From DATMTS01 sp035564555 (GTDB lineage: Bacteria > Actinomycetota > Actinomycetes > Actinomycetales > Microbacteriaceae), in NCBI GenBank assembly GCA_035564555.1, contig DATMTS010000027.1, positions 31,512 to 95,511 on the forward strand: DNA of 64,000 nucleotides, given 5' to 3'. The first letter of the stretch is position 1, and each line of letters begins with the position of its first letter. This document shows positions 45,116 through 53,958 of this stretch, piece after piece. Both the position numbers and the translations under genes were made by a program. Under the pieces are notes generated by a model, which did not search any database, had not been told where the DNA came from, and saw only the letters and a program-made list of their open reading frames with translations.

Positions 45116-45876
45116 CAGGCGTCTCCTCCCGTCGCATCCGGATGCCGGTGCCGGGGAAGTCGCGGGTCGTCGGGGTCGTGAGGCTCCACATCCGGCTCGA
45201 GGCCCTCGTCCGCAGGACCTGTGCTGACGTAGCCCCAGACGGCGGCGACGACCGCCGCGACCAGGATCGGCACACCGGGTGGAACGAACGGCACCGCCAA
45301 CACGGTCGCCAGGGCGCAGGCCACCGCGATCGCCACCGGCTCCTTAGCCCGCAGCCGCGGCCAGAGCAGCCCGAGGAAGGCAGCGACCGCCGCGCCATCC
45401 AAACCCCAGGCCTTGGGGTCGCCGATCGCGTCGCCGAGCAGTGCGCCGGCGACGGTGAACACGTTCCAGAGCACGAAGACCCCGATGCCGGCGACCCAGA
45501 ATCCGCGTTCGCGCTCGATCGAGTCGCTCTGCCCGGATGCCGTCGCCATGGATTCGTCGATCGTCACGTGCGCGGCGGCCAGTCGTCGCCATCCGGTCGG
45601 GCCGATCATGGCGTTCAGTTGCATCCCGTACACGGCGTTGCGCATCCCGAGCAGAGCCGCCGAGCCGAGTGCCGCGGCGCCTCCCCCGCCGCCGGCGATG
45701 ACGCCGATGAAGGCGAATTGCGACCCGCCCGTGAACATCAGCAGGCTGAGCGCGATCGTCTGCCAGATCGTGAGACCCGATGCCACACCGAGGGCGCCGA
45801 ACGAGATTCCGTAGAGACCGGTCGCGATCGCGATGGAGGCACCGATGCGTACGGCGGGCGACTGTCGGAACTGCAT
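45115..45876 (-). CDS. azlC: AzlC family permease of a branched-chain amino acid exporter
   Basis: The 253-aa membrane protein has the AzlC core: GISFGALGVASGLTIWQTIALSLLMFTGGSQFAFIGV, followed by LGMRNAVYGMQLNAMI and the conserved DESMATASGQ, then WNVFTVAGALLGDAIGDP and LGLLWPRLRAKEPVAIA. A ~50-residue hydrophilic tail rich in Pro and Asp (EGLEPDVEPHDPDDP) follows the last helix and is longer than usual. It is divergent from hrpA with 82 bp between starts. Confidence 0.9.
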   Translation of the reverse strand: MQFRQSPAVRIGASIAIATGLYGISFGALGVASGLTIWQTIALSLLMFTGGSQFAFIGVIAGGGGGAAALGSAALLGMRNAVYGMQLNAMIGPTGWRRLAAAHVTIDESMATASGQSDSIERERGFWVAGIGVFVLWNVFTVAGALLGDAIGDPKAWGLDGAAVAAFLGLLWPRLRAKEPVAIAVACALATVLAVPFVPPGVPILVAAVVAAVWGYVSTGPADEGLEPDVEPHDPDDPRLPRHRHPDATGGDA

Positions 45877-45958
45877 CGTTCCAGCTTGTCACTTGTCGCG
45901 TCATGGCCCTGCCGAGGAGAACCCGGATCGGCGACACGCGCCGTACGATGGAAGGCTC

Positions 45959-48900
45959 ATGTCTTCCGTGCCCGTCATTCCCGTCGCGATCCACTTTCCC
46001 CCCGAGCTGCCGGTCAGCCGGCGGCGGGAGGAGATCGCGCGCGCCATCGCGCAGCACCAGGTCGTGATCGTCGCAGGCGAGACCGGGTCGGGTAAGACGA
46101 CCCAGCTTCCCAAGATCTGCCTCGAGTTGGGCCGCACCTCCATCGGGCACACGCAGCCACGCCGGATCGCGGCCCGCACCATCGCGGAACGCATCGCCGA
46201 AGAGCTCGGCCAGGAGGTCGGCGGCCTCGTCGGTTATCAGGTGCGGTTCACCGACCGGGTGGGCGCCGATACGCGCATCAAGCTGATGACCGACGGGATC
46301 CTGCTCAATGAGATCCACCGCGACAGGATGCTGCGCAGCTACGACACCATCATCATCGACGAGGCCCACGAGCGCAGCCTGAACATCGACTTCCTGCTCG
46401 GATACCTGCGGCAACTGCTGCCGCAACGACCCGAGCTCAAGCTCATCGTGACGAGTGCGACGATCGATCCGCAGAGCTTCGCGGAGCACTTCGCGCGCCC
46501 TGACGGGCAGCCGGCTCCGATCGTCGAGGTCTCCGGGCGCACGTTCCCGGTCGAGATCCGGTACCGACCTCTCGTGGCCGAAGAAGCGACCGACGAGGAC
46601 GACGATTTCGCCGAAGGACCGGATGCGGATGCGCCGACCTCGACAAGCCGGACGATCGATCCGGGCGCACGAGAAGCGAGCGTCGACCGGGACTACCTGA
46701 CCGGGATCACCGACGCGCTCGACGAGTTGGCGCGGGAATCGGACGGCGACGTGCTCGTGTTCCTCTCCGGAGAGAACGAGATCCGCGATGCAGAAGACGC
46801 CGTGCGCGGCCATCTCACCCGCACCGGCGTCGCAGCCACGACCGAGGTGCTACCGCTCTACGGGCGCCTCTCGGCGGCCGACCAGCACCGCGTGTTCGGG
46901 CGTTCGGGCCCCGGCATCCGGCGGCGCATCGTGCTCGCGACGAACGTGGCTGAGACCAGCCTGACCGTTCCGGGCATCCGGTATGTGATCGACGCTGGAA
47001 CCGCGCGGATCAGCCGGTACAGCGTGCGCTCGAAAGTGCAGCGGCTGCCCATCGAGGCGATCTCGCAAGCCTCGGCCAAGCAGCGCTCGGGTCGATCCGG
47101 CCGCACCAGCGACGGCATCGCCATCCGGCTCTACTCGCAAGAGGACTTCGAGAAGCGGCCCGAGTTCACCGAGCCGGAGATCCTGCGGACGAACCTCGCC
47201 GCCGTCATCCTGCAGATGATCGCGCTCGACCTCGGCGCGATCGAGGACTTCCCGTTCCTCACCCCACCGGATTCGCGCGGCATCAAAGACGGAATGGATC
47301 TGCTGACCGAACTCGGCGCGGTGCATGCGACCGGCCTCCGCCCCGCCAAAGGCTCGGAGACCATCGCACGCGGCCCTTCGCTGACGAAGATCGGGCGCGA
47401 CTTGGCGCGATTGCCGATCGATCCGCGGTTCGCCCGGATGCTGGTCGAGTCGAAACGCCACGACACGACGCGCGAGGTGATGGCCATCGTCGCCGGGTTG
47501 ACGATCCAGGACCCGCGGGAAAGACCGTTGGAAAGGCGCGCTCAGGCCGACCAGCAGCACGCCCGGTTCGTCGATCCGGGCAGCGACTTCCTCACCCTGC
47601 TCAATCTCTGGAACCACCTTGAGCAGCAGCAGACCGAACTCTCCTCCAGCGCCTTCCGCCGCATGTGCAAGGCCGAATACCTCAACTACCTGCGCGTGCG
47701 GGAGTGGCAGGACGTCTACCGGCAGCTGAAGCGCCTCGCCAAACCGGTGGGTCTGAGGATCGGGGACGCCCGGGTGGATGCCGACGGCATCCATCGGTCG
47801 CTGCTGGCGGGGCTGCTCTCGCACATCGGATTGCGGGATGCACAGAAGAAGGACTACGTCGGCGCCCGCCAGACCCGGTTCGTGATCTTCCCCGGATCGG
47901 CTTTGGCCGCCAAGAAGAAGGACGCGGTGCAGCCGCAGGCCGTGATGAGTGCCGAACTCGTCGAGACGAGCCGGCTGTTCGCGCGCACCAACGCAGCCAT
48001 CGACCCCGGCTGGGCCGAGCCGATCGCCGGCGATCTCGTCAAGAGCAGCCACAGCGAGCCGCATTGGGAGAAGAGTCAGGGCGCCGTCGTCGCGTACGAG
48101 CGCGTCACGCTGTACGGGGTTCCGATCGTGCCGCGCCGGCGAGTGCAGTTCACCGCCATCGATCCGGCGTACTCGCGCGACCTGTTCATCCGCAACGGGC
48201 TGATCGAGGAGGACTGGCCGCTCGACACCCGAGACCACGCCTTCGACTTCCTTCGTGCCAATCGGCGGCTGCGTGGCGAACTCGAGCAGCTCGAGGAGCG
48301 CACCCGGCGCCGCGACATCCTGTTCGACGATGAGACGGTCTTCGCCTTCTACGAGCGCCGCATCCCGGCCGATGTCGCCACCGCGCGCACGTTCGAGAAG
48401 TGGTGGCGCGCCGAACGGCGCGAGAACCCCGAGCTGCTCACCATGACGCGCGCCGATCTGATCGACGAACAGGACGAGCCGCGGATCGACCAGGCGCAGT
48501 TCCCGCCGGTGATGCAGCGCGGCGACCAACGGCTCGCTCTGACCTACCGGTTCGAGCCGGGCGCCGACGACGACGGGGTGACCGTCAACGTGCCGCTGGC
48601 TCTGCTTCCCCGGCTGAGCCCGGCCGGCTTCGACTGGCAGGTGCCGGGATTGCGCGCCGAGCTGGTGACGGCGCTGATCCGGTCGCTGCCGAAGGCGATC
48701 CGGCGCACCGTCGTGCCCGCCGCAGACTGGGCGGCGCGTATCATCGCCGAGTTGCCCGATGCCCCTGCCGCCGATGACCCCGAACCGTTCACCGCGGCCG
48801 TGGCATGCGCCATCAAGCGCCTCACGGGAACCCGCGTCGACGCGGGCGACTTCGACCTGAACCGGGTGCCGGCGCACCTGCTGGCAACCTTCCGCGTGAT

Positions 48901-49924
48901 CGACGAGCGCGGCAAGTCGGTCGCGACCGGCAAGGACCTGCTCGATCTGCAACGGCGTCTGGCGATCAAGACGCGCGAGAGCGTCGCGCGCGTGATCGAG
49001 CGCGCCGCCGACCCGATCGAGCGTTCCGGGCTCAGCGCCTGGGATTTCGATGAACTGCCCCGCTTCGTCGACACCGAGCAGGGCGGCCGGGGCACCGGTA
49101 TGCCGCGCACGGTGATCCGCGGCTATCCCGCGCTCGTCGATGATGGGCGAGCGGGCGACGCGTCACCCGGGACCGTGTCGCTGCAGGTGCTCGGCACATC
49201 CGATGAGCAGGCCCGGGCGCTTCCGGCGGGCGTGCGCAGGCTGTTGCTGAACGGCGTGCCCTCCCCCGTCTCGTACGTTCAGCAGCACCTGACGAACGCC
49301 GAGAAACTGGCGCTTGCGGCCAGTCCGTATCCGAGCACGAAGGCCCTGTTCGACGACTGTCTGATCGCCGTCGTCGACGGAGTGCTGCAGCGCGTCGCGC
49401 CCGGCGGCCAGGTGTTCATGCGCGCCGAGTTCGAGTCGGTGCGCGACCGCGTCTCCGCCGCCGTGATGGACTCCATGTTCGAGACGGTCGGACTGGTCGC
49501 CCGCACCCTGAGCGCCTCGCGCACCGTGGAGAAGGCCCTGGGCAGCAGGGCCGATATGACGTTGCTGGGCGCGCTGACGGATGCCCGGGAGCAATTGGCC
49601 GGGTTGGTGCACCGCGGATTCGTCTCGACGACCGGCCTCGATCAGTTGCGGCACCTGCCGCGGTACCTGCAGGCGTTGGCGTGGCGATTGCAGAAGCTGC
49701 CCGAGAACCCCGGCCGCGATCGGGTGTGGATGACCGAGGTGCAGACGGCGACGGCGCGCTTCACCGACGCGGGCGGGAGCATCCCGCTCCCCGCGCACAG
49801 CCCGGCCCGGCTCGTGCACGCGAGATGGATGCTCGAGGAGCTTCGCGTGAGCCTGTTCGCCCAGCACCTCGGCACCGCCGAGACCGTCTCGCTGCAGCGC
49901 ATCGTGAAGGTGCTCGCCGGCTGA
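45959..49924 (+). CDS. hrpA: ATP-dependent RNA helicase HrpA
   Basis: The 1321-aa DEAH/RHA helicase has AGETGSGKTTQLPK (Walker A), GHTQPRRIAARTIAERIAEE (Ia), IIDEAHERSLNIDFLLGYL (motif II), IVTSATID (III), LATNVAETSLTVPGIRYVID (V) and QRSGRSGRTSDG (VI). Helicase-associated domains and the long DUF3418 C-terminal region, typical of full-length bacterial HrpA, follow. Such enzymes remodel RNA or rescue stalled ribosomes. A ~25-residue acidic insertion (about residues 210-235) interrupts the region after motif III. ATG 45959 follows GGAAGG. The 3' end is followed at once by a 56-bp palindrome. Confidence 0.94.
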   Translation: MSSVPVIPVAIHFPPELPVSRRREEIARAIAQHQVVIVAGETGSGKTTQLPKICLELGRTSIGHTQPRRIAARTIAERIAEELGQEVGGLVGYQVRFTDRVGADTRIKLMTDGILLNEIHRDRMLRSYDTIIIDEAHERSLNIDFLLGYLRQLLPQRPELKLIVTSATIDPQSFAEHFARPDGQPAPIVEVSGRTFPVEIRYRPLVAEEATDEDDDFAEGPDADAPTSTSRTIDPGAREASVDRDYLTGITDALDELARESDGDVLVFLSGENEIRDAEDAVRGHLTRTGVAATTEVLPLYGRLSAADQHRVFGRSGPGIRRRIVLATNVAETSLTVPGIRYVIDAGTARISRYSVRSKVQRLPIEAISQASAKQRSGRSGRTSDGIAIRLYSQEDFEKRPEFTEPEILRTNLAAVILQMIALDLGAIEDFPFLTPPDSRGIKDGMDLLTELGAVHATGLRPAKGSETIARGPSLTKIGRDLARLPIDPRFARMLVESKRHDTTREVMAIVAGLTIQDPRERPLERRAQADQQHARFVDPGSDFLTLLNLWNHLEQQQTELSSSAFRRMCKAEYLNYLRVREWQDVYRQLKRLAKPVGLRIGDARVDADGIHRSLLAGLLSHIGLRDAQKKDYVGARQTRFVIFPGSALAAKKKDAVQPQAVMSAELVETSRLFARTNAAIDPGWAEPIAGDLVKSSHSEPHWEKSQGAVVAYERVTLYGVPIVPRRRVQFTAIDPAYSRDLFIRNGLIEEDWPLDTRDHAFDFLRANRRLRGELEQLEERTRRRDILFDDETVFAFYERRIPADVATARTFEKWWRAERRENPELLTMTRADLIDEQDEPRIDQAQFPPVMQRGDQRLALTYRFEPGADDDGVTVNVPLALLPRLSPAGFDWQVPGLRAELVTALIRSLPKAIRRTVVPAADWAARIIAELPDAPAADDPEPFTAAVACAIKRLTGTRVDAGDFDLNRVPAHLLATFRVIDERGKSVATGKDLLDLQRRLAIKTRESVARVIERAADPIERSGLSAWDFDELPRFVDTEQGGRGTGMPRTVIRGYPALVDDGRAGDASPGTVSLQVLGTSDEQARALPAGVRRLLLNGVPSPVSYVQQHLTNAEKLALAASPYPSTKALFDDCLIAVVDGVLQRVAPGGQVFMRAEFESVRDRVSAAVMDSMFETVGLVARTLSASRTVEKALGSRADMTLLGALTDAREQLAGLVHRGFVSTTGLDQLRHLPRYLQALAWRLQKLPENPGRDRVWMTEVQTATARFTDAGGSIPLPAHSPARLVHARWMLEELRVSLFAQHLGTAETVSLQRIVKVLAG

Positions 49925-49945
49925 CCGAAAGGGTGTCTCACGCGC

Positions 49946-50001
49946 GAGGTGCACACTCTTGTCGCTCGCAGCCCACGTTGGGCGGCGAAAGTGTGCACCT
50001 C
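49946..50001. repeat. 56-bp palindromic element, copy A
   Basis: The outer arms GAGGTGCACACT and AGTGTGCACCTC are perfect 12-bp complements. Inside is a second stem GCCCA-CGT-TGGGC. The right arm runs into the stop codon of the DUF559 gene (TGA at 50000-50002, minus strand). A copy of the same length and orientation lies at 50991-51046. It could also act as a bidirectional terminator between the convergent hrpA and DUF559 genes, although no T-tract is seen. Confidence 0.85.
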
Positions 50002-50911
50002 AGCGGGGCTCGTCACCGGGCGCCGGCAGGTATGACCCAAGCTCGGTGAAGAGCGCCGTCGGGTCATAGAGGTCGTCGGCAGTGACTCGGATGACTCGCA
50101 GTCCCGTGGCCTGCACGGCACGGAGGCGACCGACATCTCGTTGCCACTGACGCCGATCGGCGCGATGCTGATCGCCCTCGTACTCGAGCGCCACTCGGTA
50201 GCGTCGGTTGAGCAGGTCGACGCGCGCCACGAAGTTTCCGCTCGCGTCGAACACGTTCTGGTTCGTTTCGAATCGGGGAAACCCGGCTTCGATGAGCATG
50301 ACGCGCAGCCACGATTCCCGTGCCGATTCCGAACCCTCGTCGAGCAGCGGCAACGCCGCACGTAACATCCGCACGCCGCGCCTCCCCGAATAGTCGTCGA
50401 ACGCTCGGCCGAGGTCGGCAATCGTGGTCAGCGGTGCGGCACGTCGAACGAGCTGGTCGCCCGCGGCCACCAAATCCCGGAGCGACAGGAGCGCGCCGAG
50501 GTCGAGCCAGGTTCGCTCCGGTGACGTCACCGGCAGCCGGCGCACGCGCGCACAGTCGCCCTGTCGCAGTTGAAGGCGATGGCCGATGACTCCGACGGCA
50601 CGCACCGGCCTGCGATTACCGGGAGTACCGACATGCAGTGGCCCGTCCTCGTGACGCCGAGGCAACGGCATCCCATACACCTGTGCGGCGGTGACGTGCG
50701 AGTAGACCGCGTCCTGCGGCATCCGGAGCATGAACGCGGTGCAGCGATCGAGAGCGGTCAGCGTCTGGGTCGGAGTCGAACGGATGCCCCAGAAAGGAGC
50801 CTGCAGGTCGGCCGCTCGCAGGCGCCGCCGCGTGGCCCCTGCGGCGAGAGCCTGGCGAACGCTGAAGTGGGCGGGGTGCCCTGGGATCGGCAGCGGGCCC
50901 GGCTTCGGCAT
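50000..50911 (-). CDS. DUF559 (Vsr-like endonuclease fold) protein with N-terminal helix-turn-helix
   Basis: A roughly 303-aa protein. The N-terminal part (FSVRQALAAGATRRRLRAADL) looks like the winged helix of AbiEi-type regulators, and the middle includes VYSHVTAAQVYGMPLP and TSPERTWLDLGALLSLRDLVAAGDQLVR. The C-terminal ~110 residues are DUF559: SARESWLRVMLIEAGFP, VARVDLLNRRYRVALEYEGDQHR with the D...E-x-E-G-D nuclease-type residues, and GLRVIRVTADDLYDP. It may act as a DNA-nicking or toxin-antitoxin-like factor, but no member has an agreed role. ATG 50911 gives the best start. It is exactly bracketed by 56-bp direct repeats. Confidence 0.8.
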   Translation of the reverse strand: MPKPGPLPIPGHPAHFSVRQALAAGATRRRLRAADLQAPFWGIRSTPTQTLTALDRCTAFMLRMPQDAVYSHVTAAQVYGMPLPRRHEDGPLHVGTPGNRRPVRAVGVIGHRLQLRQGDCARVRRLPVTSPERTWLDLGALLSLRDLVAAGDQLVRRAAPLTTIADLGRAFDDYSGRRGVRMLRAALPLLDEGSESARESWLRVMLIEAGFPRFETNQNVFDASGNFVARVDLLNRRYRVALEYEGDQHRADRRQWQRDVGRLRAVQATGLRVIRVTADDLYDPTALFTELGSYLPAPGDEPR

Positions 50912-50990
50912 CCCCTGATGGTGCCGCATTCGCGGGCGAAGCCGCTCGAACAATCCACAGGGCGGAGCGCTCGAGTCCTTCGCACGCCGT

Positions 50991-51046
50991 GAAGTGCACG
51001 CATTTGTCGCTTGCGAGGGCCACGGGGCGGCGAAAGTGTGCACCTC
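50991..51046. repeat. 56-bp palindromic element, copy B
   Basis: Same orientation and length as the copy at 49946-50001. The last 21 bases are identical, ending AAAGTGTGCACCTC, while the left arm has drifted (GAAGTGCACGCATTTG). It lies upstream of the DUF559 start and ahead of ppc. Confidence 0.85.
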
Positions 51047-51071
51047 GGCGCCTGACCCGTCGCGCGGCGCG

Positions 51072-51100
51072 ACGTCGCGCGACGTCACGTCGCGCGACGT
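51072..51100. promoter_or_regulatory. pair of 14-bp perfect palindromes upstream of ppc
   Basis: ACGTCGCGCGACGT occurs at 51072-51085 and again at 51087-51100. Each is a perfect palindrome, with a 15-bp period (about one and a half helical turns). It lies 46 bp before the ppc start codon, a position suited to an operator for a dimeric regulator. It could equally be GC-rich simple sequence. Confidence 0.4.
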
Positions 51101-51146
51101 CACGGTTTGGGCGACCGGCGCGCGCAGTCAGTAGCCTGAGAACGAC

Positions 51147-53936
51147 ATGACGACGACATCACCGCCATCACCCGACTCCCCGCACACGCCCGAAACCGAG
51201 GCATCGCCCGCGGCGCACGTGACCGGCCTGACCGGTCCCATCGACATCCACCCCGACGCGATACGGGCCGCGCGTCGCGTGTCCGTGCCCGACGCGCTGC
51301 GCGCCGACGTGCGCCTGCTCGGCGAGTTGCTCGGCCGGGTGCTCGCCGAATCGGGTGGCCAAGACCTGCTCGACGACGTCGAGCGGCTGCGTTCGCTCAC
51401 GATCGGGGCGTACGAGGGCGAGCAGACCACATCCATCGAAGACGCCGAAGCACTCGTCGAGTCGTTCACCCTCGAGCGCGCCGAACAGGTCGCCCGCGCG
51501 TTCACCTGCTACTTCCACCTCGTGAACCTGGCCGAAGAACGCCACCGGGTTCGCGTGCTGCTCTCCCGCGACGCCGGAACCCGCGACCCGCAGCGCCCCG
51601 CCGAATCCCTCGCCAGCGCGCTCGGCGCATTGACCGACGAGGTCGGCGAAGACGAAGCGCACCGGCGGCTCGCCGAGCTCGAGTTCCGGCCCGTGCTGAC
51701 CGCACACCCCACCGAGGCCCGCCGCCGCGCCGTGGCATCCGCGATCCGGCGCATCAGCGACCTCATCGCCGAGCACGACGACCCACGGCTCGGTACGCTC
51801 GCCCGGCACGAGAACCAACGCAGGCTGCTCGCGGAGATCGACACCCTCTGGCGCACCGCGCCGCTGCGCGCGACGCGCCCCTCCCCGCTCGACGAGGTGC
51901 GCACCGCCATGAACATCTTCGACCAGACGCTGTTCCAGGTGATCCCGCAGGTGTATCGCCTGATCGACGACGTCGTCAGAGGCGCGGATGCCGGGATGCA
52001 GCCACCCGAGGCCCGCCCGTTCGTGCGGTTCGGCAGCTGGATCGGCGCCGACCGCGACGGCAACCCGTTCGTCACTGCGAAGGTCACCCGAAGCGCGGCC
52101 GCGATCGCCTCCGAGCACGTGCTGCTCGGGCTGGAGCGCGCTGCCGGCCGTGTCGGACGCACGCTCACGCTGGACGCCGAGGACACGCGACCCAGCTCCG
52201 AGCTGCTGGAGTTGTGGCAGCGTCAGCGCAGCCTCGCAGAGGAACTCACCTCGGAGATCGCCACCCGGTCCCCCGCCGAACCGCACCGGCGGGTGCTGCT
52301 GGTGATCGCCGAACGCATCGACGCCACCCGTCGGCGCAACGCCGACCTCGCCTACGCCGACGCGGAGGAACTGCTCGCGGAACTGCGCATCATCCAGCAC
52401 TCGCTCGCAGAGGCCGGCGACGCCCGGAATGCGTACGGCGAATTGCAGCACCTGATCTGGCAGGTCGAGACATTCGGATTCCACCTGGCCGAGCTCGAGG
52501 TTCGGCAGCACTCCAAGGTGCACCGACAGGTGCTCGCGACGCTCGCGGAATCCGGCACGGCACCAGGCGCCGGCGCCGACGCCGACGCCGCGCCGCGCGA
52601 GCAGGTCGACGAGGTGCTCGACGTGTTCCGCACGATCGCCTTTCTGCAGGAACGGTACGGTGTCGAAGCCGCGCGGCGTTACATCGTGTCGTTCACGCAG
52701 TCGGCCGACGACATCGCCAACGTGTACCGGCTCGCCGAGCACGCGCTCGGCGCGCAGGCCGTGCCCGTGCTCGACGTGATCCCGCTGTTCGAGACGTTCG
52801 CCGACCTCGACGCCGCCACGAGCATCCTCGACGAGATGATCGAGTTGCCGCAGGTGAAGGCGCGCTTGGATGCCACCGGCCGCCGGCTGGAGGTCATGCT
52901 CGGCTATTCCGATTCGTCGAAGGACGTCGGCCCGGTCTCGGCCACGCTCGCGCTGTACCAGGCGCAGGCGGGGATCGCGCAGTGGGCGAAGCGCCACGAC
53001 ATCACGCTCACGCTCTTCCACGGCCGCGGTGGCGCGCTCGGCCGCGGCGGCGGACCGGCGAACGAGGCGGTGCTCGCGCAGCCGCCCGGCTCCGTCGACG
53101 GCCGCTTCAAGCTCACCGAGCAGGGCGAGGTGATCTTCGCGCAGTACGGCGACCCGGTGATCGCGGTTCGGCATCTGGAGCAGGTCGCGGCATCCACTCT
53201 GCTCGCCTCGGCGCCCTCGATCGGTGAACGCAACGCGCGAGCGGCCGAGGAATTCGCCGACCTCGCCTCGAAGATGGATGCCGTCAGCCGGGAACGCTTC
53301 TTCGAGCTGGTGAAGTCGGAGGGCTTCGCTCCCTGGTTCGCGCAGGTGACGCCGCAGGAGGAGATCGGGCTGCTCGCGCTCGGCTCACGCCCCGCGCGGC
53401 GCGGCCTCTCCGTCTCGTCGCTGGAGGACCTGCGTGCGATCCCGTGGGTGTTCGCGTGGACCCAGGCGCGCATCAACCTGACCGGCTGGTTCGGGCTCGG
53501 CTCGGCGCTGGCCGAGATCGGCGACGAGGCCGAGCTTCGCGACGCGTATCGCCGATGGCCGCTGTTCCGCACCATGATCGACAACGTCGCGATGTCCCTG
53601 GCCAAGACCGACGAGCGGCTCGCTCGCCGCTACCTGTCACTCGGCGACCGCGACGACCTCGCCCGACTCGTTCTCGATGAGATGCGTCTGACGCGTACCT
53701 GGACGTTGGCAACGAGCGGCGGCGCGGAACTGCTGGAGAACCGGCCCGTTCTGCAACGCGCCGTGCGGCTGCGCAGCCCGTACGTGGACGCGCTCTCGTT
53801 GCTGCAGCTGAGGGCGTTGCGAGCGCTGCGCGGCGCCGAGCCGGACGGCAGTGATGACTCGGTGCGCGACGGCCTTCGTCGCCTTCTGCTGCTGTCGGTC
53901 AACGGCGTCGCGGCAGGCCTGCAGAACACCGGATGA
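51147..53936 (+). CDS. ppc: phosphoenolpyruvate carboxylase
   Basis: The 929-aa enzyme carboxylates phosphoenolpyruvate to oxaloacetate to replenish the citric acid cycle. Catalytic signatures are present: VLTAHPTEARRRAV (catalytic His), SWIGADRDGNPFVTAKVT, VMLGYSDSSKDVGPVSA, LFHGRGGALGRGGGP (the mobile loop), QGEVIFAQYGDP, and the C-terminal LLLSVNGVAAGLQNTG with the allosteric-site NTG end. The first ~30 residues are a Ser/Pro/Thr-rich extension before the conserved HPDAIRAARR. ATG 51147. corA follows 22 bp later on the same strand. Confidence 0.96.
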   Translation: MTTTSPPSPDSPHTPETEASPAAHVTGLTGPIDIHPDAIRAARRVSVPDALRADVRLLGELLGRVLAESGGQDLLDDVERLRSLTIGAYEGEQTTSIEDAEALVESFTLERAEQVARAFTCYFHLVNLAEERHRVRVLLSRDAGTRDPQRPAESLASALGALTDEVGEDEAHRRLAELEFRPVLTAHPTEARRRAVASAIRRISDLIAEHDDPRLGTLARHENQRRLLAEIDTLWRTAPLRATRPSPLDEVRTAMNIFDQTLFQVIPQVYRLIDDVVRGADAGMQPPEARPFVRFGSWIGADRDGNPFVTAKVTRSAAAIASEHVLLGLERAAGRVGRTLTLDAEDTRPSSELLELWQRQRSLAEELTSEIATRSPAEPHRRVLLVIAERIDATRRRNADLAYADAEELLAELRIIQHSLAEAGDARNAYGELQHLIWQVETFGFHLAELEVRQHSKVHRQVLATLAESGTAPGAGADADAAPREQVDEVLDVFRTIAFLQERYGVEAARRYIVSFTQSADDIANVYRLAEHALGAQAVPVLDVIPLFETFADLDAATSILDEMIELPQVKARLDATGRRLEVMLGYSDSSKDVGPVSATLALYQAQAGIAQWAKRHDITLTLFHGRGGALGRGGGPANEAVLAQPPGSVDGRFKLTEQGEVIFAQYGDPVIAVRHLEQVAASTLLASAPSIGERNARAAEEFADLASKMDAVSRERFFELVKSEGFAPWFAQVTPQEEIGLLALGSRPARRGLSVSSLEDLRAIPWVFAWTQARINLTGWFGLGSALAEIGDEAELRDAYRRWPLFRTMIDNVAMSLAKTDERLARRYLSLGDRDDLARLVLDEMRLTRTWTLATSGGAELLENRPVLQRAVRLRSPYVDALSLLQLRALRALRGAEPDGSDDSVRDGLRRLLLLSVNGVAAGLQNTG

Positions 53937-53958
53937 TGCGCCACGTAATGTGTGCCGT

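Noticed and set aside
46850..48952. 700-codon minus-strand frame
   Set aside because: Antisense to hrpA, whose motifs are unambiguous.
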